Source: CBDCUW01 sp965222745 (GTDB lineage: Bacteria; Planctomycetota; Planctomycetia; Pirellulales; Pirellulaceae). Taken from it: a stretch of 64,000 nt of DNA. This document shows, piece after piece, positions 11,154-20,199 of this stretch. A program made the translations under genes and the position numbers. The notes beneath the pieces are model-generated. The model had not been told where the DNA came from. It did no database searches and was given only the letters and a program-made list of their open reading frames with translations. The stretch is from NCBI GenBank assembly GCA_965222745.1, contig CBDCUW010000003.1, positions 310,001-374,000 of the forward strand, given 5' to 3'. Every line of letters begins with the position of its first letter. The stretch's first letter is position 1.

Positions 11154-13962
11154 AAAGCTTGCTGATTTTTGACAATGCGCTGACGAGCTTGGCGACTTCG
11201 GACTCCGCCTGCTGGATTAGCTTGGCGGCGTCTTCCACGTTTCCTTCGGCTCCGAGCCGTTCGATGAGGCGAGCGATATCGGCAACGCCGGCGGCGTTGA
11301 AGATGGCGGCCGATCCCTTCAGCGTGTGACCGTGTCGCTGGACAGATTCTGCATCGCTCGATTCCATCGCCGACTTCAACTGGCTGATCAGGTCGGTCGC
11401 CTCGGCAGACAGGGTCTCGGCAAGTAATCGCAGGCGATCACGATCGCCATCACACAGTTCCAACGCCGCAGCAGTGTCGATGATTCCCTCCTCGGTCTCA
11501 GCAGGCGGTGAGTCGGCGGGCCGATTTTCTTCTTGATGCGACGAACAGGCCGGTGTGGTGCAACAGGTAGCGATGGCGTCGTACAGCAACTGTGGGTCGA
11601 TCGGCTTGGATACGTAGTCGTCCATGCCCGATTCGAGACACCGTTGCTGGTCTCCCTTCATCGCTCCGGCGGTCATCGCCACGATCGGAATATGGCGGCC
11701 GGAACCTGTTTCTTGTTCACGAATGATTCGCGTCGCTTCGTGCCCATCCATGTTTGGCATTTGGACGTCCATCAGAATCAGGTCGAAATCTTGTTGCTGT
11801 TTCAAGGTGTCGACTGCTTGTTGGCCGTCGCTTGCCACGATCACCTCGTGCCCGCGTTGGCTGAGTAGTCCGATGGCGACTTGTTGATTTACCACACTGT
11901 CTTCGGCAAGCAGGATTTTCAATCGCTGTGTTTCCTCTTCGGGATGAAGCTCCAGGGAATCGTCGGCCGACTGCTTGTCCGAATGTTGAACTCCCGCCAA
12001 CTGCAAGATGGTTCCCAGCAATTCCATCTGCACGATCGGCTTTTGCATGTAGCGGTTGACCCCCAGACGCCGGCATCGTTCGACGTCTCCTGCTTGGGGC
12101 GCGGCGTGAAGCATGATCAGCTGACAATCGCGCAGCTGCCGGTCCTCGTGAATGCAAGCGGCGACATTGAACCCGTCCAGACCCGGCATCATTCGGTCGA
12201 CGATCGCGATCCAGTAGGGCTGCGCGGCATCGGCGGCCCGCTTCATTTCCAAAATCGCTTCCTGTCCACTATCGACCGCAACACAGACCAGGCCCCATGA
12301 TTCGATCAGCTCCGTGATGATTTCTCGGCTTCTGCGGTTGTCGTCAGCGACCAGGACCCTGTTGCCCTGCAAATGTTGCAGACCAGCGGTATCGCCGTGG
12401 CCGTGGTCGTGTCTGCCGAAACGGGCGGTGAAGTGAAACGTGGTGCCGTGTCCCTCTTCGCTTTCCACCCAGATTCGGCCGTCCATCATCGCGACCAGTT
12501 GGGACGAAATAGCCAAACCGAGTCCGGTGCCTCCGAAGCGCCGAGTGGTCGAGGCGTCGACCTGGCTGAACGAATCAAAAATTCTTTGCTGCTGATCGCG
12601 TGGAATGCCGATCCCGGTGTCTCGCACCGAAACCTCCAAAGCGACCGAATCGTCGGTGACCGATTGCGATCCGACCTCAACTTCGACTTCACCAGACTCG
12701 GTAAACTTGATCGCGTTTCCGGCCAGGTTCAACACGATTTGCCCCAGCCGGCCAGCGTCGCCGACCAGCGCGTCGGGAACGTTCGGGCGAAAGCGGCAAA
12801 GCAATTCCAAATTCTTTTCACCGGCGCGTCGGCCAAGTGTTCGCAAGGTTTGCCCGATGCAGTCGCGCAGACTGAACTCGCGATGTTCCAAATCCAACTT
12901 GCCAGCTTCGATCTTGGAAAAATCAAGAATATCGTTCAGCAGGCGCAGCAGCGAATCGGCCGACTGTTTGACCATCCGCAGGTAGTCGCGTTGTTCGGCG
13001 GTCGGCGTGGTGTTGAGCAACAATTCGGTCATTCCGACGATGCCGTTCATCGGCGTGCGGATCTCGTGGCTCATGTTCGCTAGAAACTCGCTCTTGGCGC
13101 GATTGGCGGCTTCCGCCTGTTCCTTGGCGACGCGAACTTCTTCCTGGGCCCGTTTCCGCTGAGTGACATCCCAGTACATCACTTGCACGCCGTTGATCTG
13201 GCCCAGCGAATCGCGGATCGGTCCTTTGAAGATCTCGACAAAAACGCGCTCGCCGTCCGAGGTCTGGTGCTCTTCGATATCGTTGAACACCTCGCCTGTC
13301 TCGATCACTCGACGGTCATCCTGGCAGTATTTCCCGGCAAGGTCGGATGGAAAGAGGTCCGAGTCGGTCTTTCCGATCAGTTCGTCCAACGGCAGCCCGA
13401 TCGCTTCGCAATAGCGCTGGTTGCCAAAGACGACTCGGCCATCGATATCTTTGCGAACGACATGAAGCGGCAGATTTTCGACCAGCGAACTGTAGCGGGC
13501 TTCTGATTCGCGAATGGCGGTGATATCGGTACCGATTCCACCGACGCACATCGGTTTGCCATGGCCGTCGTGAACGACACTGATCCGATCGTGCAGCCAA
13601 ACAACGCTCTGGTCCGGCCGAACAATGCGATATTCCTGTTCGATTTGCTGGTGTTTCATCAGCGAACGAAGGTTTCGCAGCACCGCGGCGCGATCGTCCG
13701 GGTGAATGGCGTCAAGCCAGTAATTCTGGTTGGCAGAAAGTTCGTCCAGCGGACGCCCGTAAATCCGAGCCGCAACGGGATTCGTATAAAGCAACTGGCG
13801 GCCGTCCAGTGACGTGCACCAGACAAGATGATTGGCCGAGTTGACCAGGGTGGTGAGCAGCTCTTCGGTTGTTGGCTGCGTCACATCAGGCTCCGTCACA
13901 CCGGGCGCGGTCAGATGGGGATCCGTTGCACCGAGTCGATCGCCAGCAGATCGGGCAGCCAC
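11149..13962 (-). CDS. Hybrid sensor histidine kinase with two receivers and an Hpt domain
   Basis: A 937-residue multi-step phosphorelay protein. The order is two PAS domains (about residues 35-150 and 153-272), a short coiled linker, HisKA with the phospho-acceptor in SHEIRTP (His299), HATPase_c with the N box (LAGNAIKF, ~413), G1 (DTGIGIP, ~448) and G2 (FGGTGLGLAI, ~477), a first receiver with Asp589 in VDRMMPG, a second receiver with Asp732 in LMDVQMP, and a C-terminal Hpt domain with His879 in HTLKGS. There is no clear membrane segment, so it is probably a soluble, PAS-sensing kinase of the BarA/ArcB architecture. The start is a GTG; the first ~30 residues (Pro/Thr-rich) are not family-conserved, so a slightly later start is possible. 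No separate output regulator lies next to it; the target is unknown. It lies 81 bp downstream of the MoxR gene on the same strand. Confidence 0.93.
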   Translation of the reverse strand: MAARSAGDRLGATDPHLTAPGVTEPDVTQPTTEELLTTLVNSANHLVWCTSLDGRQLLYTNPVAARIYGRPLDELSANQNYWLDAIHPDDRAAVLRNLRSLMKHQQIEQEYRIVRPDQSVVWLHDRISVVHDGHGKPMCVGGIGTDITAIRESEARYSSLVENLPLHVVRKDIDGRVVFGNQRYCEAIGLPLDELIGKTDSDLFPSDLAGKYCQDDRRVIETGEVFNDIEEHQTSDGERVFVEIFKGPIRDSLGQINGVQVMYWDVTQRKRAQEEVRVAKEQAEAANRAKSEFLANMSHEIRTPMNGIVGMTELLLNTTPTAEQRDYLRMVKQSADSLLRLLNDILDFSKIEAGKLDLEHREFSLRDCIGQTLRTLGRRAGEKNLELLCRFRPNVPDALVGDAGRLGQIVLNLAGNAIKFTESGEVEVEVGSQSVTDDSVALEVSVRDTGIGIPRDQQQRIFDSFSQVDASTTRRFGGTGLGLAISSQLVAMMDGRIWVESEEGHGTTFHFTARFGRHDHGHGDTAGLQHLQGNRVLVADDNRRSREIITELIESWGLVCVAVDSGQEAILEMKRAADAAQPYWIAIVDRMMPGLDGFNVAACIHEDRQLRDCQLIMLHAAPQAGDVERCRRLGVNRYMQKPIVQMELLGTILQLAGVQHSDKQSADDSLELHPEEETQRLKILLAEDSVVNQQVAIGLLSQRGHEVIVASDGQQAVDTLKQQQDFDLILMDVQMPNMDGHEATRIIREQETGSGRHIPIVAMTAGAMKGDQQRCLESGMDDYVSKPIDPQLLYDAIATCCTTPACSSHQEENRPADSPPAETEEGIIDTAAALELCDGDRDRLRLLAETLSAEATDLISQLKSAMESSDAESVQRHGHTLKGSAAIFNAAGVADIARLIERLGAEGNVEDAAKLIQQAESEVAKLVSALSKISKLS

Positions 13963-14043
13963 ACCTTCACCCGTGTTTGCAATGAGAATCCGAAAAGGAA
14001 AGACTCAATCTAGGGCGAATCGCCGCGCTGATCAAGCAAATCG

Positions 14044-15048
14044 TCAATCCGCCTTCTCCGGAACTTTTTCCAGAATGTCCAACAGCACTTGATCGGGGTC
14101 AATGCCTTCGGCTTGTGCCTCGAAGTTCAGCAGCACGCGATGCCGCATGGCGGGCAGGAAAACTCGCCGAACATCCTCGAAACTGACGTTGTAACGACCC
14201 TCCAGCAGCGCCCGAACCTTCGAGGCGAGCGCCAGCGTTTGCGCCCCGCGCGGGCTAGCACCCCAGCGGACGTAGTTGTTGGTCGCGTCGACTGAATGAG
14301 GACCGTCGGGATGCGTGGCAAGGTTCAAACGTACCAGGTAGTCTTGAACGTGCGGTGCCAGAATCACGTCCCGCACCAATCCTTGCCATTTCAGAATCTC
14401 GCTTCCATCCATCACTTTCTGCAGTTCGATCTGTTCGCCGCGAGTCGTCCGGTCGACGATCGTGTTCAAATCTTCGCGACTGCTGTAACCGACGACCAAC
14501 TTGAACAGGAAGCGGTCCAACTGTGCTTCGGGCAGCGGGTAAGTGCCTTCTTGTTCGATGGGGTTCTGAGTGGCCAGTACAAAAAACGGTTTGTCGAGTT
14601 GAAAGCGAGTTCCGCCGGCGGTGACCGTTCCCTCCTGCATCGTTTCCAACATCGCCGACTGCGTCTTGGGTGTGGCCCGGTTGATTTCGTCAGCCAACAG
14701 AATCTGAGTGAAAACGGGACCGTGTTGGAATTCAAACTTCCGCCGTCCCTCCTCGTCCTCGATGATCATGTTGGTGCCAAGAATATCTGCCGGCATCAAG
14801 TCGGGGGTGAACTGAATGCGATTGAAATTCAGATCCATCACTTCGGCAAGCGTGCGAACCAACATCGTCTTGCCAAGTCCCGGTACACCTTCCAGCAGGC
14901 AATGTCCGCCACAAAGCATGGCGGTCAAAACGCCGTGAACAATGTCTTCGTGACCGACAATCACGCGACCGATCATCTCGCGAATAGCAGAATAACGATC
15001 GCGAAATTCCTCGGCCTGGGCCTGCATCGATTCTACGGTGGTACTCAT
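14044..15048 (-). CDS. MoxR-family AAA+ ATPase
   Basis: A 334-residue protein, full length for the family. It has Walker A GVPGLGKT (residues 54-61), Walker B LLADEINRA (~117-125), the sensor region LATQNPIEQEGTYPLPEAQLDRF and the C-terminal lid with the conserved WGASPRG. MoxR ATPases act as chaperone-like ATPases, usually together with a von Willebrand A or DUF58 protein encoded beside them. Here no DUF58, VWA or transglutaminase gene is adjacent: the next gene downstream is the hybrid kinase. A VWA protein is encoded 20 kb away (35073-36566) but nothing in the sequence links the two. The start is an ATG at 15048. Confidence 0.93.
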   Translation of the reverse strand: MSTTVESMQAQAEEFRDRYSAIREMIGRVIVGHEDIVHGVLTAMLCGGHCLLEGVPGLGKTMLVRTLAEVMDLNFNRIQFTPDLMPADILGTNMIIEDEEGRRKFEFQHGPVFTQILLADEINRATPKTQSAMLETMQEGTVTAGGTRFQLDKPFFVLATQNPIEQEGTYPLPEAQLDRFLFKLVVGYSSREDLNTIVDRTTRGEQIELQKVMDGSEILKWQGLVRDVILAPHVQDYLVRLNLATHPDGPHSVDATNNYVRWGASPRGAQTLALASKVRALLEGRYNVSFEDVRRVFLPAMRHRVLLNFEAQAEGIDPDQVLLDILEKVPEKAD

Positions 15049-15194
15049 CAGGGGCTATCGCATCCAATCGGGGCAAGAAGTAGCTGTTTCAATCTTAGCC
15101 GAAACGCCGCGCCGCGGGGGGTGGGCCGCCGATGGAATTCAAACGACCCGCCGGAAAAAATGGTCCGCGAAATTGTTCGCGCATTTCCGGAAAA

Positions 15195-16928
15195 CTACGC
15201 CACTTTTTTTCCGCCGGGGGCTCTGAGATCGAAGAGCCCAAAGATTTCATTGCGGCTGAGACCGCCCGAAGTGCCGCCTGCGCCGGTATCGGAAAAGAGC
15301 GTATCGAACATCTCTCGCTTTTGATCCAGCACCGCGGCGATCCGCTGTTCGATTGTGTTCATCGCCAACATTCGCGTGACCGTCACCGCGCCTTTGGCAC
15401 CGATTCGATGAGCCCGATTGATTGCCTGGTCCTCAATGGCCGGATTCCACCAGCGGTCGAACAGAAAGACGTACTCACAGAATTGCAGGTTCAAACCAAC
15501 ACTACCCGCTCCGTAGCTCATCAGAATCACGTGACAATCGGGGTCATTCTTGAAACGATTGATCACGCTGTCACGCTTCTTGTGAGGCACGCGTCCGTGA
15601 TACTCCAGTGCGCCAAACGGCTTCAGCGCGGCCCGCATCTTTTCGATGCTGGCGACCCACTGGCTAAAAACGATGGCCTTCTTGCCGCTGGCCGCGACTT
15701 CTTCCATGTCGGCAACCAACCGTTCCAGTTTCGCGCTGCTGCCGGTGGCCGGGTCAAAGTTACAAATTTGCTTGAGCCGCAAGACGAGTTCAAAAACGTG
15801 TTGAATGGTCAGCTCCTGGTCCAGCTCCTCCAATTGAATGACGCCCTCCGATTCCGCCGACTGGTAGGTCGCCCACTGCTCGGCGGTCAAATCGAGTTCC
15901 GCGTCCCGATAAAGCTTGGGCGGCATGTCGTCCATCACCATGTCTTTGGTGCGACGAATGATGTAGTCGCGCGATACTTTTGCCATCTCGGACATTGGCA
16001 TACCCGCTTTCAAATAGCCGGGTGACAGAAAGTCGAAGATGCCCACCAGATCATCGGGTGAGTTTTCTACCGGAGTACCGGTCAACGCCCAAGAACGCGT
16101 ACGGGGAATCGCGCGGACGATCTCGCTGGTCGTGCTGTTACGGTTTTTGATCCGCTGCGCTTCATCCAACGTGACCAGGTCGAAATGAAGTCCGCTGTCA
16201 AGAACGATGTCACGATCTCGCATCAACAGTTCGTAGTTGGCCACTTTGACCGGCACTTCGGGCGACCGCCAGCCGAATTGTCGTTTCGCCGCGCTGCCTT
16301 CGATCGCGGCAACGGGAATCTCCGGCGCCCAGACCTCGAATTCACGCAGCCAGTTGGTCACCAATGGTTTGGGGCAAACCAGCAAGACGCTTCGGACTTC
16401 GCCGCTGCACAACAGCAGTCGAATTGTGCTGATCGCCTGCATCGTTTTTCCCAATCCCATTTCGTCTGCCAAGATCGCGCTGTAGCGTGGGAACAGGAAG
16501 GCGATTCCGTCCAATTGGTAAGGAAACGGGTTGAACGGAAAACTCAGTTGCCCGCTGCCGACCAAAACTCCCAGCGGCGGCTGCAACAAGTAGTACAAAC
16601 GATCTTGAAGTTTGACGACGTCGTTGGGCGGTTTGATTCGATGCCGCGAAAGGGCTCGTAGTTGAGCTGCTTTTTCTTTTTGCGTGGCCTTGCCACCTGC
16701 CGGTGCACTGCCGGCCGGTTTGGGTGGTGTCCACTGGTTCGATTCGGGAAACAGAAATCCGGTCACTTGCGGCTGGATCTTCGGCAACCGAATCGGTAAC
16801 GACTTCGGTTCCAGCTTGTCCCACGACAATTCCGCGGTATCGGCCGGACGCAGTGCATCGCGGTCCCAGCTGGCAGCGTCGTCGATTTCGGCACGCAGGG
16901 TCGATGCACGGCGCCACATTGGATTCAT
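15195..16928 (-). CDS. SNF2-family DEAD/DEAH-box helicase
   Basis: A Swi2/Snf2 ATPase of 577 residues from the ATG at 16928. It shows motif I (LADEMGLGKTMQAI), motif II written DEAQ instead of DEAH (TLDEAQRIKN), motif III (ALTGTPVENSPDDL), and the C-terminal lobe with GSVGLNLQ and RAHRIG. It should be an ATP-driven DNA translocase acting on protein-DNA complexes; the substrate is unknown. The reading frame is open further upstream to 17006, but those 26 codons are read from the inverted repeat at 16951-17018 and are unlikely to be protein, so the ATG at 16928 (MNPMWRRAS) is preferred. No SWIM or HepA-type accessory domain is visible; the N-terminal ~110 residues are unassigned and Pro-rich. 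It lies downstream of the hypothetical gene at 17029 on the same strand. Confidence 0.92.
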   Translation of the reverse strand: MNPMWRRASTLRAEIDDAASWDRDALRPADTAELSWDKLEPKSLPIRLPKIQPQVTGFLFPESNQWTPPKPAGSAPAGGKATQKEKAAQLRALSRHRIKPPNDVVKLQDRLYYLLQPPLGVLVGSGQLSFPFNPFPYQLDGIAFLFPRYSAILADEMGLGKTMQAISTIRLLLCSGEVRSVLLVCPKPLVTNWLREFEVWAPEIPVAAIEGSAAKRQFGWRSPEVPVKVANYELLMRDRDIVLDSGLHFDLVTLDEAQRIKNRNSTTSEIVRAIPRTRSWALTGTPVENSPDDLVGIFDFLSPGYLKAGMPMSEMAKVSRDYIIRRTKDMVMDDMPPKLYRDAELDLTAEQWATYQSAESEGVIQLEELDQELTIQHVFELVLRLKQICNFDPATGSSAKLERLVADMEEVAASGKKAIVFSQWVASIEKMRAALKPFGALEYHGRVPHKKRDSVINRFKNDPDCHVILMSYGAGSVGLNLQFCEYVFLFDRWWNPAIEDQAINRAHRIGAKGAVTVTRMLAMNTIEQRIAAVLDQKREMFDTLFSDTGAGGTSGGLSRNEIFGLFDLRAPGGKKVA

Positions 16929-16950
16929 CCTTGTTACCGCGGCGATTTGA

Positions 16951-17018
16951 CGGTAGGCCGACCTGTCCCAAGTCGGTAAATTTCCAGGATCGCCGACTTG
17001 GGACAAATCGGCCTACGG
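16951..17018. repeat. Perfect-type inverted repeat, 26-bp arms (GTAGGCCGACTTGTCCCAAG family)
   Basis: The left arm 16951-16976 and right arm 16993-17018 match at 23 of 26 positions as inverted repeats around a 16-base loop. The core is TAGGCCGACNTGTCCCAAGTCGG. The element lies between two minus-strand genes and would form a strong RNA hairpin in either direction. Related single arms are at 11128-11153 and 57276-57294, so this is a dispersed repeat family and not only a local terminator. There is no U-run. Confidence 0.85.
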
Positions 17019-17028
17019 TGGACTCCTC

Positions 17029-17580
17029 TTAGGCGGCTCGTGGCGCCTGCGCTCGGGCGATTTGCGAATGGGCTTCGGCGATCGCTTCGCGGATCCTCTC
17101 AAACGGTTCGACCGCGTCGGGCAGATCCTCAAACTGCTTGATCAACCCCAAAACTTCGTCCGACTGTTCGATCGGAACCCGTAGCGTGGCACCGGCCAGG
17201 TGAACGGTTGCCGAGTTGGACAACATATCATCGGTAATCGGTCCCTCTTCGCCTTCGGCTGCCTCGCAAACGAGTGCCAGCGGTACGTCGACACAGCTGT
17301 CCAACTTCAGCGCTTCGGGTTGGTCGCAGCACAACATGGAGATTGGCAGCCGGCACTTGTTGACCAGCAGAGGCCCGATCACCTCGCCAATCAAATGGCC
17401 TCGTAGTGTCGTCCCAAACAGGATCTCGTGAGCCCGAGTCGGGCGTACCGGCAGGGTACATTGAAATTCCAGCGGTCTTCCAGCTCGGTTCAGCAGCAGC
17501 AGTCCGCCCGTCCAACCGGTGTGATCGTCTTCGACCACTGTGTAGTAAGCAATCGTTGTTGGTTCGTTGGAGTCAGCCAC
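17029..17580 (-). CDS. Hypothetical protein, 183 residues
   Basis: The product is not recognised. It is a soluble acidic protein without signal peptide or membrane segment; the N-terminal part (TVVEDDHTGWTGGLLLLN, then GRPLEFQCTLPVRPTRAHEILFG) looks like a beta-rich fold, and the C-terminal ~40 residues are helical. Its amino-acid composition and the absence of frame breaks support a real gene. The start is a GTG at 17580. The gene is followed, after 100 bp that hold an inverted repeat, by the SNF2 helicase on the same strand, so the two may be co-transcribed. Nothing in the sequence assigns a function. Confidence 0.7.
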   Translation of the reverse strand: MADSNEPTTIAYYTVVEDDHTGWTGGLLLLNRAGRPLEFQCTLPVRPTRAHEILFGTTLRGHLIGEVIGPLLVNKCRLPISMLCCDQPEALKLDSCVDVPLALVCEAAEGEEGPITDDMLSNSATVHLAGATLRVPIEQSDEVLGLIKQFEDLPDAVEPFERIREAIAEAHSQIARAQAPRAA

Positions 17581-17973
17581 AGGTGAATCGTAGGTGTGCT
17601 TTCAAACGGGTAGACTTCGAGTTGGTCGCGGGTCGGCCTATTTTCAATCGGCGGCGTGAAACTCGAATACCAAACTTCGGCCAGGTGGTTGTCCGAACGG
17701 GGAATTCTCGCAGCTTGGGCACGATCGCCAGGCGACATCCCAACGACGTACTTTCTGTTTTTCGGCGACCGGTCGTAAGGACTTTAACGGTTAGGCGTGT
17801 CAAACGTTCGACTAGAAAAGCAAGTGAAAACTTGAGGATTCTTCCAAAGTTTTTGAAGATCAGAGTAAAAAATCGACGCGTAATTTTGTTTGCTCGACAA
17901 TGCGAAATTCGTTTGGTTATACTCAGCGTACCGCTTGGTGATGTCAGCAAAGACGTATTTGGAAGTGCGAAGA
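17581..17973. other. 393-bp divergent intergenic region
   Basis: The region separates the minus-strand hypothetical gene (start 17580) from the plus-strand gene at 17974. It is clearly more A/T-rich than its surroundings from about 17780 onward. Open frames here on both strands are not convincing: they are rich in Arg and Ser and read through the promoter described at 17894-17923. No RNA gene was recognised. Confidence 0.6.
17894..17923 (+). promoter_or_regulatory. Sigma-70-type promoter of the gene at 17974
   Basis: A -35 box TCGACA (17894-17899, five of six matches to TTGACA) and a -10 box TATACT (17918-17923, five of six matches to TATAAT) are separated by 18 bp. Transcription would start near 17930 and give a leader of about 45 bases. 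This places the codon at 17890 inside the promoter and supports the ATG at 17974 as start. Confidence 0.65.
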
Positions 17974-18426
17974 ATGTCATACGAACAGGAACCTATCTCG
18001 CCAATGTTTCGGATTGATGTATCGGCTGAGAGTGATTCGGAAGCTCCAGCGTCGAATGATCGGGTTGCAATCGAATTGCTCCGTCAAGTGGTCGCCGGCC
18101 AGCAGCAACAAATCAGGTTGCTGGAAGATTTGGTTGGGCAGCAAGCCGCCGCGCACAAACAGCGCGTTGGGGAACTCCAGCAGTGGAAGAACGCGAACCC
18201 CGATTTGGCACGGGCTTGCCGTCACGCCGCCGAGACCTTGTCTCGCGTGCAGACCCAGTTCCTGGACAGCCTGACCGAGGAGATCGCCGACAGCGAGGAA
18301 CACCTGATGGAAGGTGAATACATGCTGAACGAATTCGTCGATCGATTCGGCCCGCGACTCGCTCACCTCAACGGCGTTTTGCAGGTGCTCGCCCAGCTCG
18401 GCAGTGGTGAACCGAACAACGGCTAA
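17974..18426 (+). CDS. Small coiled-coil protein, function unknown
   Basis: A 150-residue soluble protein beginning MSYEQEPISPMFRID. Residues ~30-75 (ELLRQVVAGQQQQIRLLEDLVGQ) form a heptad-like helix, and the rest (ARACRHAAETLSRVQTQFLDSL, then a Glu-rich segment) is also helical. A GGAAG ribosome-binding site lies at 17961-17965, and a consensus-like promoter lies about 50 bp upstream. A strong terminator follows 31 bp after the stop codon. It is therefore a monocistronic, well-bounded gene. The family is not recognised; a structural or adaptor role is only a guess from the helical pattern. An upstream ATG at 17941 in the same frame is possible but less well placed. Confidence 0.8.
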   Translation: MSYEQEPISPMFRIDVSAESDSEAPASNDRVAIELLRQVVAGQQQQIRLLEDLVGQQAAAHKQRVGELQQWKNANPDLARACRHAAETLSRVQTQFLDSLTEEIADSEEHLMEGEYMLNEFVDRFGPRLAHLNGVLQVLAQLGSGEPNNG

Positions 18427-18457
18427 GAGCGATATTCGTTAGGTTAGAAACATTTGT

Positions 18458-18489
18458 AAAAAAGCCAGGTGAAAGAACCTGGCTTTTTT
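18458..18489 (+). terminator. Rho-independent terminator, also usable in reverse
   Basis: A 13-bp perfect stem, AAAAAAGCCAGGT (18458-18470) pairing with ACCTGGCTTTTTT (18477-18489), closes a GAAAGA loop. It ends in six T on the plus strand and in six T on the minus strand, so it can stop transcription from both sides. It lies 31 bp after the stop codon of the 17974 gene. Confidence 0.92.
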
Positions 18490-18789
18490 CGTGGAGAAAC
18501 GGAACGGCGCTGGAGTTGGCGGTTTCTCCCTCGTGCTCGTACCAGTCCGGATGATTGGCGTAGGCCGGAACCGAGGTCGCAAACCATGCCGTAACAGCGC
18601 AAGCCAGCTTGTACTTGCGCGTAGCGCGCGTGGCGAAAAAGCTTCCAACATGCGACCGAAGTTCCGGCACCGCAAGGGCTTGTTTGTTACGTCGATGAGC
18701 ACGAGGAAGAGGAAAGCCGAGCAAATTCGACCTGCTTTCTGCTAGATGTGCGGCGGATTAGGATATTGCCTTCCCATCCCGCCTCAAAA
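18490..18789. other. 300-bp region without a supported gene
   Basis: This stretch lies between the terminator and the propeller-protein gene. Two overlapping minus-strand frames are open here and one resembles a short secreted peptide (a hydrophobic segment ending VPAYA, then NHPDWYEHEGE), but both run without a stop through the terminator hairpin and into the end of the neighbouring gene, so neither is called. A promoter for the 18790 gene must lie here, but no clear boxes were found. Confidence 0.5.
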
Positions 18790-20073
18790 ATGAAAACGAT
18801 CATGTTGGTTCGTATCTTGCTCCCTCTGCTATTGCTCTCCTTTGTTGCCGTCGATGTTTCGGCCCAGCAACCAGTAGTCACCCACCAGCCGACCGATTGG
18901 CCGTGGTGGCGCGGCCAGACGCGAGATGGAATCGCGCCGCCCGACCAACAACCTCCGACTCATTGGAGCGAAACCGAGAATATCCTTTGGCGAGCCAAGA
19001 TTGCGGGGCGCGGTCACGGTTCAGCAACCGTGTTGGGCGATCAAGTTTTCTTGGCGATCGCCGATCCGCAGCGCGAAGTGCAAGCGATCGTTTGCCTGGA
19101 TCGCGGCAGCGGGACTCAGCTTTGGGAAACGATCGTTCACCGCGGCGGATTCAAAATCAAAGGGAAAAAGCAGCCGAACGAAAAAGCTTCCCTCGCCTCG
19201 GCTACTCCAGCGACCGACGGCAAACGGCTGTACATCAACTTCTACAACGATCACGCGGTGTGGACGACGGCGGTGGATCGAAGCGGCAAAAAGATTTGGC
19301 AGCAGAAGATTACCGATTACGTGGTCCATCAGGGTTTCGGATCATCGCCCGCCATTTACGGTGACTTGGTGATTGTGTCGGCTGACAACAAAGGCGGCGG
19401 CGCGATCGTTGCTCTGCAGCGAGATTCGGGGGAAGAAAAATGGCGCCGCCAACGGCCAGAGAAACCGAACTACGCTTCTCCGGCGATCTTGCATGCGAGT
19501 GACCGCGATCAGTTGGTCTTTACCGGATGTGACTTGGTGACCAGCCTCGATCCGGCGACTGGAAAAGAACTTTGGGAAATTGACGGTTCGACGACCGAGT
19601 GTGTGACGACTGCGGTCACCGACGGCACGCACGTCTTCACCAGTGGCGGATACCCAAAGAATCATATCTCGGCGGTGGCGGCCGACGGATCAGGCAAGAT
19701 CGTTTGGGAAAACAACACTCGCGCCTACGTCCCGTCCATGTTGCAACACGGCGGCTACTTGTTTCTTACCTTGGACGCCGGCATCGCAACCTGTTTTCGA
19801 TGCAGTGACGGCGAACAGATGTGGAAAGCGCGGTTGGGAGGCACGTTCAGCAGTTCGCCAGTGCTGGTCGGGGAACAGATCTACGCGACCAACGAGGATG
19901 GTGAAACATTCGTCTTCTTGGCGGATCCCGACAAGTACACCAGCGTCAGCAAGAACAAACTGGGTACCAGTGTCTTTGCGACTCCCACCATCTGTGGCGA
20001 CCGGATCTACACTCGAGTCACCCAAATGGAAAATGGAACGCGTCAAGAATACTTGTATTGCATTGGGCATTGA
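18790..20073 (+). CDS. Secreted PQQ-type beta-propeller protein
   Basis: A 427-residue protein starting MKTIMLVRILLPLLLLSFVAVDVSA, a signal peptide with probable cleavage after VSA. The mature part begins near WPWWRGQTRDG, the WxxWRG motif common in planctomycete PQQ-like propeller proteins, and continues with repeated W-docking motifs (GTQLWETIV, KKIWQQKI, EEKWRRQ, KELWEIDG, KIVWENN, EQMWKARL). It is likely periplasmic. Similar proteins are related to BamB and PQQ-dependent dehydrogenases, but no catalytic residues of a dehydrogenase were identified, so the role is open (scaffold or binding protein). The frame extends 14 codons upstream to 18748, but the signal peptide begins at the internal ATG. 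Palindromic repeats follow directly after the stop. Confidence 0.88.
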   Translation: MKTIMLVRILLPLLLLSFVAVDVSAQQPVVTHQPTDWPWWRGQTRDGIAPPDQQPPTHWSETENILWRAKIAGRGHGSATVLGDQVFLAIADPQREVQAIVCLDRGSGTQLWETIVHRGGFKIKGKKQPNEKASLASATPATDGKRLYINFYNDHAVWTTAVDRSGKKIWQQKITDYVVHQGFGSSPAIYGDLVIVSADNKGGGAIVALQRDSGEEKWRRQRPEKPNYASPAILHASDRDQLVFTGCDLVTSLDPATGKELWEIDGSTTECVTTAVTDGTHVFTSGGYPKNHISAVAADGSGKIVWENNTRAYVPSMLQHGGYLFLTLDAGIATCFRCSDGEQMWKARLGGTFSSSPVLVGEQIYATNEDGETFVFLADPDKYTSVSKNKLGTSVFATPTICGDRIYTRVTQMENGTRQEYLYCIGH

Positions 20074-20088
20074 GCGATGGTCGACAGT

Positions 20089-20196
20089 CGGCCAGCTCTC
20101 TGCTCCTGGCTACGCGCGAAGCGACTTCGGAGAAGCAACAGTCGGCCAGCTCTCCGAGCTGGCAACGCGAAGCGACTTCTCCGAAGTCGCCGACGG
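20089..20196. repeat. Palindromic repeat cluster, locus 1
   Basis: Two A-type units (core TCGGCCAGCTCTCCGAGCTGG, one of them degenerate) and two B-type units (core CTTCGGAGAAGTCGCCGAC, one truncated) lie between the convergent ends of the propeller gene and rny. The cluster begins 16 bp after one stop codon and ends 4 bp before the other. Confidence 0.85.
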
Positions 20197-20199
20197 TCC

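Noticed and set aside
16929..17006. Extra 26 codons at the start of the SNF2 helicase
   Set aside because: These codons are read from the inverted repeat at 16951-17018, so the ATG at 16928 is preferred.
18368..18724. Minus-strand frame with a signal-like segment (VPAYA, then NHPDWYEHEGE)
   Set aside because: It runs without a stop through a strong terminator hairpin and into the end of the neighbouring gene, and has no clear start or ribosome-binding site. A small secreted peptide cannot be ruled out but is not supported.
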